Positions 47,958-60,084 of a DNA stretch of 64,000 bases are shown here, in pieces; the stretch's first letter is position 1; the number at the start of each line of letters is the position of its first letter. The position numbers were made by a program, and so were the translations under genes. This stretch comes from Benincasa hispida (taxonomy: Eukaryota; Streptophyta; Magnoliopsida; Cucurbitales; Cucurbitaceae), in assembly GCF_009727055.1 (NCBI RefSeq), contig NC_052360.1, forward strand, positions 68,035,748-68,099,747, in the 5' to 3' direction. The notes under the pieces are model-generated. The model worked only from the letters and a program-made list of their open reading frames with translations, did not search any database and was not told the DNA's origin.

Positions 47958-48720
47958 TTGTTACCCTTCAGGCATGGATTCATTCTATCTAAGGATCAAT
48001 GTCCTATGACACCTGAAGAGGCTGAGAAGATGAGACAGATTCCCTATGCTTCTGTTGTAGGAAGCTTAATGTATGCAATGTTGTGTACCAGACTCGACAT
48101 TTGCTATGCAGTAGGGATTGTCAGTCGGTATCAGTCTAATCTAGGATTTGATCACTGAATAGCATTCAAGACGATCCTCAAGTATCTTTGGAGAACGAGG
48201 GACTACATGCTCATGTATGGAGATAAGGATCTGATCCTTACAGGAATACAGACTTTGACTTTTAGACCGATCGAGATTCTCGCAAATCGACATCGGGGTC
48301 ATTGTTTATTCTGAATGGAGGGGCTGTAGTCTGATGAAGCATCAAGTAAGGATGCATCGCGGACTCCACTATGGAAGCCGAATACGTAGCCACTTGTGAA
48401 GCAGCTAAGAAGGCTGTTTGGCTGAGGAAATTCCTTTCAAATTTGGAATTTGTTCCAAATATGGATTTGCCTATCACACTTTATTCTTATAATAACGGGG
48501 CTATGGAAAATTGGAAGGAGCCTCAGAGTCATCGTCACGGTAAGCACATAGAACAAAAATATAACCTAATCAGGGAGATTGTGCATCAAGGTGATGTGAT
48601 AGTCACGAAGATCATCGGAGCACAACGTTGCTGATCCCTTTACAAAGGCCCTCACGACTAAAGTGTTCGAGGGTCACCTGGAGAGTCTAGGTCTGCGGGA
48701 CATGCGACATCTTGTCTAGG
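47958..48720 (+). pseudogene. Copia RNaseH
   Basis: 47958-48158 reads MTPEEAEKMRQIPYASVVGSLMYAMLCTRLDICYAVGIVSRYQSNL. 48371-48634 reads MEAEYVATCEAAKKAVWLRKFLSNLEFVPNMD and continues to a frame-shifted end equivalent to NVADPFTKAL (about 48625-48655). The first acidic block (48240-48290) is frameshifted. Confidence 0.85.
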
Positions 48721-48825
48721 GCAAGTGGGAGATGATACTGGGGTATGCCCTAGTTTATTGTATATTGTACATTTTTATATTGTATTGTACATTAGTCTCC
48801 CGAGTCATTAAGACAAGTAGAAGAT
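48721..48825 (+). other. Copia 3' untranslated end and PPT
   Basis: A short spacer after RNaseH with 'ggcaagtgggagatg' (48721-48735) and ending AGACAAGTAGAAGAT before the LTR at 48826. Confidence 0.65.
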
Positions 48826-50884
48826 TGTTGGGATTGGTGTCCTAATTCTCCCGGAGTCTCGTTGTTTTTTAAAAATACACATTGTTTGATGAATAAAATA
48901 AATGTTATTTAATTCTAGAATTTACTCATATGCAATAAACAAAGGTCGTTGGTTATCTTATGTGAACTTAAGCATGTATATGTGATATACAAGTGAATCA
49001 TGCCTTAAGTATTAACCTAAATAGGCATGTAGTATAAGGATTAAGGTGGGATACCTAATCCTGGTAACACTACGGATACGACCCACTTTGTAGAGGTTTG
49101 CAAGTGTTGTAAACTACTACAAATGGTAGATCCTGACCATTCATGTGGAGACGTGCAAGCGGGGTGTCCTATACAAAGAGTTTGTATAAGACCTGGACCA
49201 CGAGATGACTAGATTCTGTATATAACACCGTTGATATGAGTGACTTACATCTCACCTAAACGACCATAGGTGACACGACCTCAATCCTGAGTGTTTTGGG
49301 AAATCTTGGCTTTGAGAGCGGTCCTTTGATTAGTATGGGTGAGAGTGGCCAAATTGTGAACTCAACATGCCTACCTTTTTGGGGACTTGTCTGATATGGG
49401 AGCTGGGAACTCAATCCACAAGATGGAATTCACTTCTTTTCTGAAGCAGGGATGAGTAGAGCGATCGCTCCCTTAAGGGTTGATTCCGAGGCTTGAACAT
49501 AGTGGCTACAACTTCTCTTTCGAAAAGAGGACTTAGTCATAGTAGAACTATGACTTATGTTCATTAGAGGGATTAGTGGTACTTAAAGAGTTACATATAA
49601 CTATGGGGGCATAACGGTTATTGGCTCAGATGTACTTAGGAGCGATTTGTGAAAGGTTGTCGCACTTTTGATTGGTTAAGATGGACACATAATATATATC
49701 TATGGTAAGGAGAGTTCAGCTGTCGGTCTTTAGTGGAGTTCCTGACAGTTAACGGTTAGTGGATCCCGTGACTAAAGAGTTTAGTCAGTTATTCATTTAC
49801 TGTTGGAGCTTCGAGCTATAGGTCCATAAGGTCCCCTTGGTAGCTCAAGGGATTCAGTTGAGGATCAGTTCCTGGTGTTGATTTGAAATGTTCAAATTGA
49901 CAAGAGGTATTTTGATTATATATGATATGATCGATATGATGTATGAGATACATCTAGTGGAGGATTAATGTAAATGAGATTTACATTAAGTACCATAGAA
50001 TAGAAAAAGAACTATGGTTTATATGTTTCATGAGATGAAATATTAAAACTATCAGTTATAAATATAGTATGATAAGTTGGTTATCATTTATATTTATAAT
50101 AATATTACTTTTTGGTGGTTCCTGGTAACCGTGAGATAAAAAGAAAATTCTTTTCCAAATTTTAGTAGGTTTTTTGAAATGTTTTGGCAAAAATAGTTGT
50201 GGGATTTCTCTCGGAAAAAAGAAACTCACTGAAGCTTATCAACTAAATACTGATTTACTAAACAATAGCTTGAGCGAAGTAAACAATCATGTAGTGTTTT
50301 TTATGTGACAGACATTGAGCTAAACGATCACTTAGCTTTTGCTAGATGATCACTTAGCTTTAGCTAAACGATTGGGCATTGAGCTATACGATAGTTTCTG
50401 TCTTCTCCTAGTTGCCCAATCGTGTACACGATTGTTCATTCCTCCTTCGTCTTCCTCATACCAAATCCACACAGAGCCCACCCTCTGGATTCTCACACCG
50501 AGAATACCAAGGTAACCTTCTTGGTGGTGTCTTACTCAATTTGACACCGTCGAGGTTCTGTGGAGGCCGTTCGTGTTCTTGCTGGAGTGTTCGTGACCGA
50601 CGCCAACGTTGAGGACGAGTGCGAAGTGTTCATGCAGTGTTGCAGACGTGTTGTTCGAGCATTCGAATTTGCTGTGTTCGATCGTTCGTGAGGAAGGAGC
50701 ATAGAGACGAGTTAACAAACGTTCGTAGCATTCCCCTTGTTTATTTGTATCATGTTGTAATTTCTTTAACAATTGCATAACTATTGTTTTGTTTACGACT
50801 GTAATTGTAATATTCATACATGATTGTAATTTTGAATGATTTATATTCTGCTGCTCATGGAAATCTCGGATTCGATTTCTTTCA
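48826..50884 (+). repeat. Copia 3' LTR
   Basis: It starts TGTTGGGATTGG, ends TTTCTTTCA at 50884, and is followed by TAAAC. The repeated word AAACGATCACTTAGC and relatives (50310-50400) form a short degenerate array. Frames at 50412-51000 have no recognised product. Confidence 0.87.
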
Positions 50885-53810
50885 TAAACCACATTAAGTA
50901 TTAAACACAAAACATTTACAGAGATTACATTACAAGTTTCATAAGTCCCAATACCCAAAACTCTTATGTCCCTACATGAACAACTATAACATGTGTACAA
51001 TATTTACAGTACCCACCTAGCAGACAGATTACAATAAATTTTGTCCTTGAGTGGTAGAGCAGATGTAGAGCTACCTCCTGAGGATTTGACTGCTACCTGG
51101 GGGAATGAAAAACATTTGAAAACATTGTGAGCTTGCTAGCCTAGTGAGTGACTTAAGAAAGAAAATTGATTCTCATGCATAAGTCTCAATAAAGAGATCT
51201 TACTGAAATTATAAATCTCTACAGTAACCTTGTACTGAGATATAAACATTTTCCAAGCATAAAACATGTAAAGTTGTTTTCTTCATAAAACATTAACTGT
51301 TCCTTAGTTGAGAATAACCCTACTGTTGTTAAATCCCAACGTCAACTGCTTAGTCTAGAGAGAACCCTTTTGCTCAATATATAACTTTAACTACCTACGT
51401 GCACATGGTTATAACTAAATACTACCATACCTTAGGTACTCTTGGTCAGATAACTTTTCAAATGTCTCTCAGTATTGAATTGCTCGGATACCTTCTCAAA
51501 TGTCCCTCAATATCGAGATTCAAGTAAAACTAGTCATACTATGACTTTCTCTTTAAAGCATGTGAAGCATATCACATAGAAAACATGTCTTTAAAGATAC
51601 TAATGCATGCTTGGTGTATTTAAACACACATAAATAGTTTTTCAATAAACTTCCATACATGGCATGCATTTAAAACATAACTCATTGTTTGCTTGGAAAC
51701 TACTTTGTAAAACTAGCTACATGAGAATAATCTTTCTTAAAACATGGTGTCTTTAGAACATTATAAATATTTAATCACTCATAACTTTTATAACTACTCC
51801 TCAAAGGCCGATATGCTTCTATCACTGGTCTCAATCCTATGGACACAAAAGAAGCATTAGTCCCCCTTTTGAGACTAACCCTTAAGTAAGCCTTGCGTTT
51901 AGCCTTCCTCTAGAAGACTTTCACTCAATGCATACCTTGTTGTAGGTTTAACACTTAGAAATTTATTTGAGATTTTGGCTCATGCAATGCTTCCAACTAC
52001 CCCTCACAAACGATTCACCACTTATGCAACCAACATTTTTCTCTAAGTGTTCCTTCAGCTGCCCATGGTCATCCATAAGGCTGCTTATGCATCCAAAACT
52101 TTCCTCAGCCTACACAACAGGTCCAACGCACAGAAAAGCTCCGCCATTGGTCTGTCCTAGTGTTTCACTTCGAGCTGTCAGCTTACTTAACCCAAGTAGC
52201 TGCCCGCTTGTTCATGAAATTCTAGATTCAAATTTCAAAATTTATAACTTGAACTCTAGAGCTCATCTTAAGAAATTTCCTTCTACAAACTTGTTTAGAA
52301 ATGTCTCAAAAAGCTTACCTTATAATTTTAGCTTCAAACTTCTCATGGTTGGTCCTAGAGACTCAATTCTTTAACGATGGCCCAGATTCACCCGAGAACT
52401 AGTCATCTGGTCACTTTTCCCTTCTTCGACCTTGTTCCAATGAGAACTTCTTTTTGCAGTGTCACCTCTGAAAGTAGACTCTCAGAGCTTTCCAAGGACA
52501 CTAAGATCTCTCAATTTACACGGAGGAAATGATCCAACTAATCGTTTGAATTTCAGCCTCCCCTTTTTATACCACTTTCCACCGCTTACCATTAAGTCTT
52601 AGCATGACACCTTCAGATTTCATGGAGTTAAATCCGGTGCTTAGGACAGCTAGTGCTCTTAATCAGTGGTTAATATTGATCAATGCATGCTTAATAATTT
52701 AGCTTACCGCCTCATCATGTAGCTCATCGTCCAGCTCATCATTCAGTGATTTTTTCGCTGAAGCTTAACACCCAACGATCTCGCTGTAGTTCATCGTGTA
52801 GCACATTGCCTAATGCATAGCTCTCGTTCATTGTGTAGCTCTCACTGATGCTCATCGTGTAGTGCTGACGCCCATCATCTAGCACATCACGGCCATTGTC
52901 AAGTGCTCACGCCCATCGTGTAGTGCCATCGCCAAGCATCATCGTTTAGCGTGATGCTGATCGTGTAGTGCCACCGCCTCATTTTTTAATGCTATCGTCC
53001 ATCGTGTAGCGCTATCGTCTAGCGCATCACTTCGCATCGTCTAGTGGCACACATAGCTAAATGAACGTCTACTGCATCACTTAGCACCACACATTGGTAC
53101 ACAATCATCTAGCACGCGTAACTCCAACGCCCAGCGCTCATGCTCGCGCACACTTGAAGCTGCCACATGCATGCTAACCTCTCAAGATTGGCTATTGCTA
53201 CACATAGCTTTTCCTCTCAGCTACACTTTGGCTTCCTTAATTGTCCAATTAACCTCTCAAATGAGAAAGGCCAATGCCCTTGACTCAACTCCAACGCTTA
53301 GCATAAAGCCAACGCATGGGCAAACACTTAGCCAATTTTCTAGCTTCCAACGCAAGCCTCACCCAACAGTCAAGCTTTCAAACTCAAACTTTGCTTCTAA
53401 CTTCTTACCCTTTTCTCTACAATTAAACATTAATTCTCACATCAACCTACTCACCATACTGGTCTTAGTAGGGAACATACACCAGTAGAGAATTTAGGGC
53501 TCAGGGTTTACATAGACCTTAATGCAATTGGGACAAACTTGAGTTTGCATACTTTTCATAACTTTAATTTGGTCTAATTAGTTGATTAGGACGATTAATT
53601 GGCTTTTTCAATTAGTTTGGTTAGGTGAAAGCAATATTTAATTTCGGTAATGAGAATTCGATGATCGAGTATTTCAAATAGGGAAATTTTAATATAGCCC
53701 AAGCTAGGTTCTCTTCATATGCTTATCTCAATTTTCATTTCATGTTATGTTTTTTTTATGCTATTTAAATTTTATTAAATCAATCAATGTCACAACTGAA
53801 GGAACTCTAA

Positions 53811-55732
53811 TGGGAGAGAACCTTGAGCGGAAGTGGATCGATCAAATTCTATTTTTATTGAATATAAAATTTTATAGTGAACAAGTAACAAGATATGTAT
53901 TTAATATAAATTACAACATACTTTAGAAAGGGTTTCAAGAAACCTCACCTTTGAAGACCTTTTCTTCACGTTTTCCCTCAAACAAATCACAAACTCCTTG
54001 AATACCTTCTTCAAGAATAACCCTGAACAAAGAAGAACACTACCACGAATGTTACCTTGGTATTTTCAGGGGTGAGAACCCAGGAGTTGTGGGCTCTGGC
54101 TATTTTGGATTTTGAGGGAAAACTTAATGTTGAGGACGAATTGAAAATTTTCACAAAAAACTCAAAGACATAGAACGCTTTTGTCGTTTTCACTTTCTTT
54201 TCTTTTTCTACTCCTTGCCAAAAATAACCATCATCAACTTACGTGGGTGGAGAGAAAAGAATGGGAAGGGAGTTGTAATTCCCTCCCTTATTATTAAAAT
54301 AATAATAATAATATAATATAAATATGATAACTAACTTATCATATATATATATATATATAAATTAAATTTCATNNNNNAAATTAAATTTCATGTTATTTCA
54401 AATATAACATATAACCTATAGTTTTAATATTGTATCACATACAATATAAACTATAGTTTCTTTTCTCTTTTAATATGACATTTCATATAAATCATATTTA
54501 TATTAAGTTTAACAACTATGAATCCAATTCATAGAAACTATATTTGAATCTCATTCAAATATTATTTCCTCCTATTAAGCTATAATGTATCAAATACATT
54601 ATGACAATTATATCACATATAATTGAAACAACTTAATTATATCATATATAATTAAATCCCTCTATTAATTTGAACATTTCAAATTAATTCAAAAACTAAA
54701 TCTCAACTAAATTCTATTGAGCTACCAAGGGCACCTCATAAATTTGTAGCTTGAAGCTTCAACTGTACATGAATAATTAATTAAACTCTTTAATTAAATT
54801 ATTCACCATCCGTTAACTGTCGGACACTCCACTAAAGACCGACAACTACACTCTTCGAACTACAGATATATTTCTTTGTCCATTGGTTATAACCAATCAA
54901 CAGTACGATGACCCTTCACAAATTGCTCGTAAGTACAACTAGAAAAAATTACCATTTTGCCCTTGTAGTTATATCTAACTCCTTAAGTACCACTGATCCC
55001 TCAAATGAACAATAGATCATAGTTCAACTATGACTAAACCCCTCTCAGGCCAACAGAGGGTGTGGTGTCACATTGTTCAAGACCCAGAATCAGCCCTTAA
55101 GAGAACAATTTATCTATTTGCCATTGCCTCGGGAAATGAGTGAATTCCATTTAGTGTAGCTATGTTCCTAGATCCCCAATCAGACGAATCCCCAGAATGT
55201 AGGCTTGTTGAATCGGCGATTTAGTCACTCTCAATCATACAAATGAAAGGGTCGTGTTACCTATGGTCATGCTGGTGAAATGTAAGTTTCTATTATGAAC
55301 GGTGTTATATAATGAGACTAAACATTTCGTGGTCCGGTCTTATACAAACTCCTTTGTATAGATTATCCCCGCTTGCATGTCTATGTATGAATGACCAGGA
55401 TCATACCATTTGTAGCAGTTTACAACAATTGTAAAACCTACAAAGCGGCCATACTCGTAGTGTTACCAGGATAAGGTAACTAGTCTTATCCATCTACTAT
55501 AGACCATTTAGGTTATCACTTAAACATGATCCACCCATGTGTCGCTACATACATAAGTTACAAAGATAACCTTGGATGTTAGTTTATTAGTTTGTGGTTA
55601 ATGCAACTAAAATATCATGTATTATAAACAACAAATAAAATATCATATATTTTATTAAAAAACACAATGAGTTTGTTCAACAATGTTTACAAACTATAGG
55701 ACCCTATGAGATTTAGGGCATCAACCCCAACA
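53811..55732 (-). repeat. Copia LTR, minus strand, probably solo
   Basis: On the minus strand it starts TGTTGGGGTTGATGCC at 55732 and ends with the tract GGTTCTCTCCCA at 53811. Its middle repeats the copia LTR layout seen at 49000-49600 in reverse. Gypsy-D LTR sequence appears on both sides. The flanking bases (TCTAA and AAAAC) do not form a clear duplication. The 5-N gap is inside. No coding sequence; the frame at 54011-54193 is not a gene. Confidence 0.72.
54373..54377. other. Assembly gap of 5 N between duplicated ends
   Basis: NNNNN is flanked on the left (54359-54372) and right (54378-54391) by the same 14 bases, AAATTAAATTTCAT, next to an (AT)n tract. The gap probably marks an unmerged overlap rather than missing sequence. 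Confidence 0.9.
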
Positions 55733-55885
55733 AAAACATCCCCTTCGGTTACCTAAAATTGTACACCATTTAATTTTGGAACTCTTCAATTCCCTGAGTT
55801 CCATCCTTGCTACCACCATTGTAAATTTAGGTAGGAATGGTTAAAATTATTTGGTCTGTAATTAGGCGACAAATTCAAAGGGCAA

Positions 55886-56718
55886 GTATATGTTGCAATC
55901 TTTAGAGCGTCACCCCTGAGAGATTCTGGTAAAGAATAATGACTAGTCATACTTCTTACCATATTCTTAAGTATTCTATTTCACCTTTCTGCCACACCAT
56001 TCTTGTTGGGTTTTCTTGGCATAATGTATTGCGGAACGATTTCACATTCCTTTAGGTATTTGGAAAAAGGCCTTGAACGTTGTTTACCTGATCCATCATA
56101 TTTGCCATATTATTCACCACCACGATCAGACTTGAGAACCTTAATTTTCTTTCCAAGTTGAAGTTTAACGTCAACTTTGGAAGACTTGAAAATGTTCAAA
56201 GATTGAGATTTCTCATGAACTAAATATAGGTACCGACATCTTGAATAGTCTTCGATGAATGTAATAAAACATTGTTGTCCATTCCATGAAGTCATAGGGA
56301 ATGGACGACAAATATATGTATATATTAGTTTAAGACTTTTAAGCATCTATTGGCACCTAATTTTCCTATGTTTGTCTTTTTTACCTTAATACATTCCATA
56401 TAAACTTCAATTTTACTTAAATCAATAGAATCAATAATTCCATCCGATACAAGTCTCTAAATTCTCTGTTTAGAAATGTGATCTAAACACTTATGCCATA
56501 AAATAGCAGAAGTCTCGTTTAACTTTAGCTTTGTACCACATGAATTAGATAATAGGATCTTGTTAAATGAAGGAAAGGAGTCAAGCATATATAGAACATC
56601 AATTAAAGAACCCGTACCAATAATAAGCTTGGAATTTTGAAAAAGACTAACCTTTTTATTTCCAAAAGAATAAGAAAAACTAAATTTGTCCAAAATAGAA
56701 ATAGAAACTAAATTCCAT
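55886..56718 (-). pseudogene. Host copia integrase, N-terminal and core part
   Basis: On the minus strand, 56756-56457 includes LWHKCLDHISKQRI, the HHCC zinc domain start. 56346-56110 reads TSWNGQQCFITFIEDYSRCRYLYLVHEKSQ and VLKSDRGGE, with the second catalytic Asp; the first Asp block reads IYTYICRPFP, where D is expected after T, so it is substituted. NGVAER, the Glu block, is readable at about 56000, then SLPESLRGDALKIATYT up to 55886. Coding resumes at 42957. Confidence 0.82.
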
Positions 56719-57276
56719 CTAAATGATGGTACACCAAAAGTCACATTCAAATCCAAAAAAACAACCAGTTTTTAAAAGTAATCTAAAATTTCCAATAGCT
56801 TCAATTGGAACTAGTGTTCCATCGCCCAAACAGATGAATCTTTCAACATCACCTTGGTGGCCGGCTCCACAGGTAAGCTTGCATAGATATACATTATGAG
56901 TAGCACCATAATCTACCCAAGAAGTATCTATAAGTACCGAAGCTAAATTAACTTCAAAATAAACCAAAGTAAGAAATTTACCCTTTTTTACATGCCACTC
57001 GGCATATTTGGACAATCTTTCTTTAAGTGGCCTTCCTTTTTTGTAGAAAAAACAAGGATTTTAGTAGCCTATTTTTTGGTCTTGTTTTGCTGAGATGTAC
57101 CATCTACAACACTTGTAGATATCATTTTCTTATCATGAGAGCCAGTTTCCAAGTGAGCAATTTCTGTTCTTTCGTTCTTAATCCTATCTTCTTCTTACAT
57201 ATGTCATGAGATATGCTCATTAATTATCTATTTATCTTTTTGAGTATTATAGTTTATCTTAAATTGAGTGAATTAT
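56719..57276 (-). pseudogene. Host copia gag C-end and protease
   Basis: On the minus strand from 57276: FTQFKINYNTQKDK, stop, EEDRIKNERTEIAHLETGSHDKK, KKEGHLKKDC (zinc-knuckle remnant), then frame 57015-56719 with EWHVKKGKFLTL, WVDYGATHN (protease active site, S replaced by Y) and ERFICLGDGTLVPIEAIGNFRLLLKTG. FGVPSFRWNLVSIS (56756 on) leads to integrase. The plus-strand frame at 57027-57209 is a shadow. Confidence 0.8.
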
Positions 57277-58340
57277 TGATGGTAGCGCAAGCACACACAT
57301 CAAATTATAATATAGTAAAATAGTGAAGAGACCGAGTATCGTCCTCTGAGGAATTGGTTTGACTCTTTTAGCTATTAAAAGATTCTTCTAATTTTATTTA
57401 GGGGATCGGACTATGATGAGAACCTAACTAATCTAATCCTAGAAGAAAGAAAAGATAAAACTGGGGTGAACTAGACAAAGACACGTTCTAGGGTATGATT
57501 TTGTTAAACGGATTTACCAAATTAATTATTTTAATCTTAAATTTATTCATGCAAATTATAGATCTAAGAGTATTTTATCCAAGTATCCTCTCTTGAGCTC
57601 AACCCTTTGTAATGACTAACCATCGACTCGAATCTCTTCTATCACTTGACTAGCCATAGCATTAAGTTCCTCCATCAACAATCTCTATTAATCTCTTATC
57701 ACTCTCGTGCATACTCGATTAATAGTTTAACATGCTAGATCCAACTCAACATCTTCTCTTTCGAGACAGACATTAAGTAAAGAGCATTCAATTAGTGATC
57801 AGTTAATCAAAAGCATTAAGAACAAACATGCCAAAATAATTATGCATAAATTCAATCCAAGAAGCAACTAATTCAGTTTTCACAATCCATAGAACTAAAT
57901 CAACACCCTAGAAACACAAATCAGTCACCATGTATGAGGTCTCCAAACACAAAGAACAGAAAATAAAACAAGGAAGAAATTGCAAGTCGTGTTCTTGACT
58001 TTCATCCTCGAATCTGGAATCGCAACCCAACAAACTCTTCAAATCTTTGATCCTTTGAAGCTCCAAGATGCCGCCTTTGTCCATAATTACACTCCCCAAG
58101 GAAGCCTGACTAAAATAATGCTTTACGCTCTCAAGATAGCCCTAAAAGTTCTTCCCCCATCAAATCAACAAAAAACTACTTATATAGACAGAAGTCGCAG
58201 CGTTGCAAACGCTCCAATGTAGCGTTGTGACGCTGATGTTAAATCATTCATTGCGACCTTGCCCTATTTTTCAACCCTCTCGGGTCTATAGCGTCGCAAA
58301 GCAGTGTTGCGACCCTGCCCTACTTTTGGAATGCGTTTCA
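57277..58340 (-). repeat. 1.06 kb solo LTR in host copia gag, TSD ATTAT
   Basis: The insert starts TGATGGTAGC, ends GCGTTTCA, and is flanked by ATTAT at 57272-57276 and 58341-58345. Removing it restores gag reading (ISLSA to FTQF). On the minus strand there is a TATA-like 'ctatataag' (about 58172-58180), and the plus-strand 'accgagtatcgtcctctgagg' near the other end looks like a U5 tract in reverse, so minus orientation is likely. It belongs to no other LTR family seen here. No coding sequence. Confidence 0.82.
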
Positions 58341-58800
58341 ATTATGCAGAAAGAGATATAAGCACCAGATCTACGAGTAATTTTTCATTGATCTCGATAT
58401 CAAGTGTCTTTAATTTACATGCGAGATTGGACATTTCCATAATGTACTCCCTTATGTTTCTCTTGCCCTTATACCTCATGAAAGTTAAAGAAGTCAAAAG
58501 ACTACTTGCATTTTTTTTTTTTTTCAATTTTAGCAAAATATGTCTCAATTTGAGCAAGGAACTTATTGACATTTTTACTTTCTGTGATAGAACCTTGAAA
58601 AGATACCATAATGAAGTGCCTTATGATCATCAGACACACACAATTTGACCAGACCATATCCATTTCACAATATTACCTATTCGGTTGTTCCTCAGTAGAA
58701 GTAGATTTATTGATTTTTAATGCAAGGTCCATATCCATAAACCAATAAGTATATCCAGGCTTTCCTTCCAAATCTTGAAGTTTGATCTATTCAACTTAAT
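58341..58800 (-). pseudogene. Host copia gag, N-terminal part
   Basis: On the minus strand: YTYWFMDMDLAL, then NVNKFLAQIETYFAKIEKKK and, in frame 58572-58342, FMRYKGKRNIREYIMEMSNLACKLKTLDIEINEKLLVDLVLISLSA, the conserved copia capsid core. A poly-T tract (58509-58523) marks slippage and a frame break in the middle. The usual W-K start block is not recovered. Confidence 0.8.
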
Positions 58801-60067
58801 TATTGAACTCAAATTTTCATATATTTGAGTAAGACCAACTGAAATAAGGAACAAGTAAATAAAGCATACACTCATAATTACTTCAATATGTCATAAAATT
58901 AAACATGACAAAATAATTTCACATATATGGTGGGTCCTTTTAACAAGATACCTAGCACAATATTGATGTCTAGTCTTTTGGAAAAAAAACACCAACTGTA
59001 AAATCTCTCAATGTAGTAATCAAAGAACTGACAATAAACTTTGTCAAAAAATAATCTTTCTTTGGACCGACTATTTTTTACATGAGCAATCTTTGGAATT
59101 GTCACATACTCATTACCATATGCATACCAATAATTTGGCCAAGTAATTATCTTCCTTTTGGCCGACAATCATCTGCATAAATTTATGAGTATGCTCATCT
59201 TATATTTTAGAATTAAACTAATCTAGATAACAGAGACTACTTTGGTAACATATTATTTTGACCAATTCAATATAGAATAAAAGACACAATAATTTAATAA
59301 TCTTAAATATGTTATTGTAAATAAATAATGAGAGAAGAACACCAAATAATTGAATTCCAAAATTTACCAAAAATTTGCATGCACAAAATACAACTAAAGC
59401 AACATAAACATGTGAATATTATAAAAAAATCAACAACCAAATTCAAACTTAAATACATAAAATGATCAATCAAATTTAACTTAAATCCATAAATGATTAA
59501 TCAAATTAAATTTAAATGCACAAAATCATAAATCAAATTTAGATTTAAAAATACAAAATTAACAACCAAATTTAAATGTAAATTTTATTTGACTAAACTT
59601 GTCGAAACCCCTTTAACCCTAATTAGGGCTCCAAAAGTCCCAATTTTCGGTCAACTTTCACAACAATTACATCTAGGAAAAAACGAATTCAGTTATGGGT
59701 AAATCAATGACGCACAAACAATGATAGTGAGACAATTATAAGCTTTTAATGACACAAAAAATATGATGACAGTAGCCCCTGCATAGAAACTTCTTGAGTT
59801 TGCACTCTGAATTCCCCTTTTCACCTTTTTTTTTAGCCTTTTTAATAGAAAATGCCCATAAATGACACCGACTCACAATACTCATTTTATAAACAATTTG
59901 GCCAAAACAATGAGCCCGAACAATGATCAAATCATCATTAAACTGTAAATCTAAGATGCTAAAATACCGAAAGCATCTATTATACAAACCTCAAACCTTT
60001 TTTACCGTAAATTGAATAAAAAACAATAGTAAACAATAAAAAAAATCTGGCAATCTAAACTCAAATT
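58801..60067 (-). other. Host copia leader, non-coding
   Basis: AT-rich sequence between gag and PBS on the minus strand. Around 59440-59590 a roughly 45-bp unit recurs (AATCAAATTNAANTTAAAT plus 'acataaaat'). Frames at 58899-59168 and 59736-59987 have no recognised product. Confidence 0.55.
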
Positions 60068-60083
60068 CATGCTCGGATACCAC
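60068..60083 (-). other. PBS of host copia
   Basis: On the minus strand TGGTATCCGAGCATGA lies one base after the LTR end (TTAACA, then AG). It is the tRNA-iMet-type copia primer site with one or two changes. Confidence 0.78.
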
Positions 60084-60084
60084 T

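Larger units (their letters stand above)
43959..50884 (+). mobile_element. Copia element lacking gag and protease, TSD TAAAC
   Basis: The insertion is bounded by perfect TAAAC duplications (43954-43958 and 50885-50889). A 5' LTR piece (43959-44765) and a full 3' LTR (48826-50884) frame INT, RT and RNaseH. The 5' LTR starts TATTGGG rather than TGTTGGG. The end of the 5' LTR, the PBS, gag and PR are gone and replaced by a reverse gypsy-A LTR piece. Confidence 0.88.
43800..53512 (-). repeat. Gypsy solo LTR, split by a copia; TSD TAAAC/TAGAC
   Basis: It begins TGTCACACCC at 43800 and ends CAGGGTTTACA at 53512, flanked by TAAAC (43795-43799) and TAGAC (53513-53517). Pieces 43800-43958 and 50890-53512 align with the solo LTR at 26194-28841. 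A minus TATA box lies at 52563-52575. A degenerate tandem array of CATCGTGTAGCG-like units (about 52715-53110) takes the place of the CT-rich array in the other copy. No coding sequence; frames at 51967-52374 and 53171-53488 are not recognised. Confidence 0.82.
42958..55885 (+). repeat. Gypsy-D LTR, interrupted twice
   Basis: It begins TGATAACACTAAAAATG at 42958. Pieces are 42958-43799, 53518-53810 and about 55733-55885, roughly 1.3 kb together. A TATA-like 'tttataaata' lies at about 43322. The last piece has the U5-like 'ttccctgagttccatcc' tract. No coding sequence, so it is a solo or remnant LTR. The right boundary is inferred from where host-copia integrase resumes (GTATATGTTGC, minus strand KIATYT). 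The flanks ATTTA and GTATA are only partly alike, so the boundary is uncertain. Confidence 0.55.

Noticed and set aside
50412..51000. Frames in the copia 3' LTR end as a possible host gene
   Set aside because: They fall within LTR and solo-LTR sequence on both sides of the TAAAC boundary and show no domain.
52715..53110. Repeated CATCGTGTAGCG-like words as a possible CRISPR array or centromeric satellite
   Set aside because: Units are short, degenerate and without spacers, and the array lies inside a solo LTR in plant DNA.
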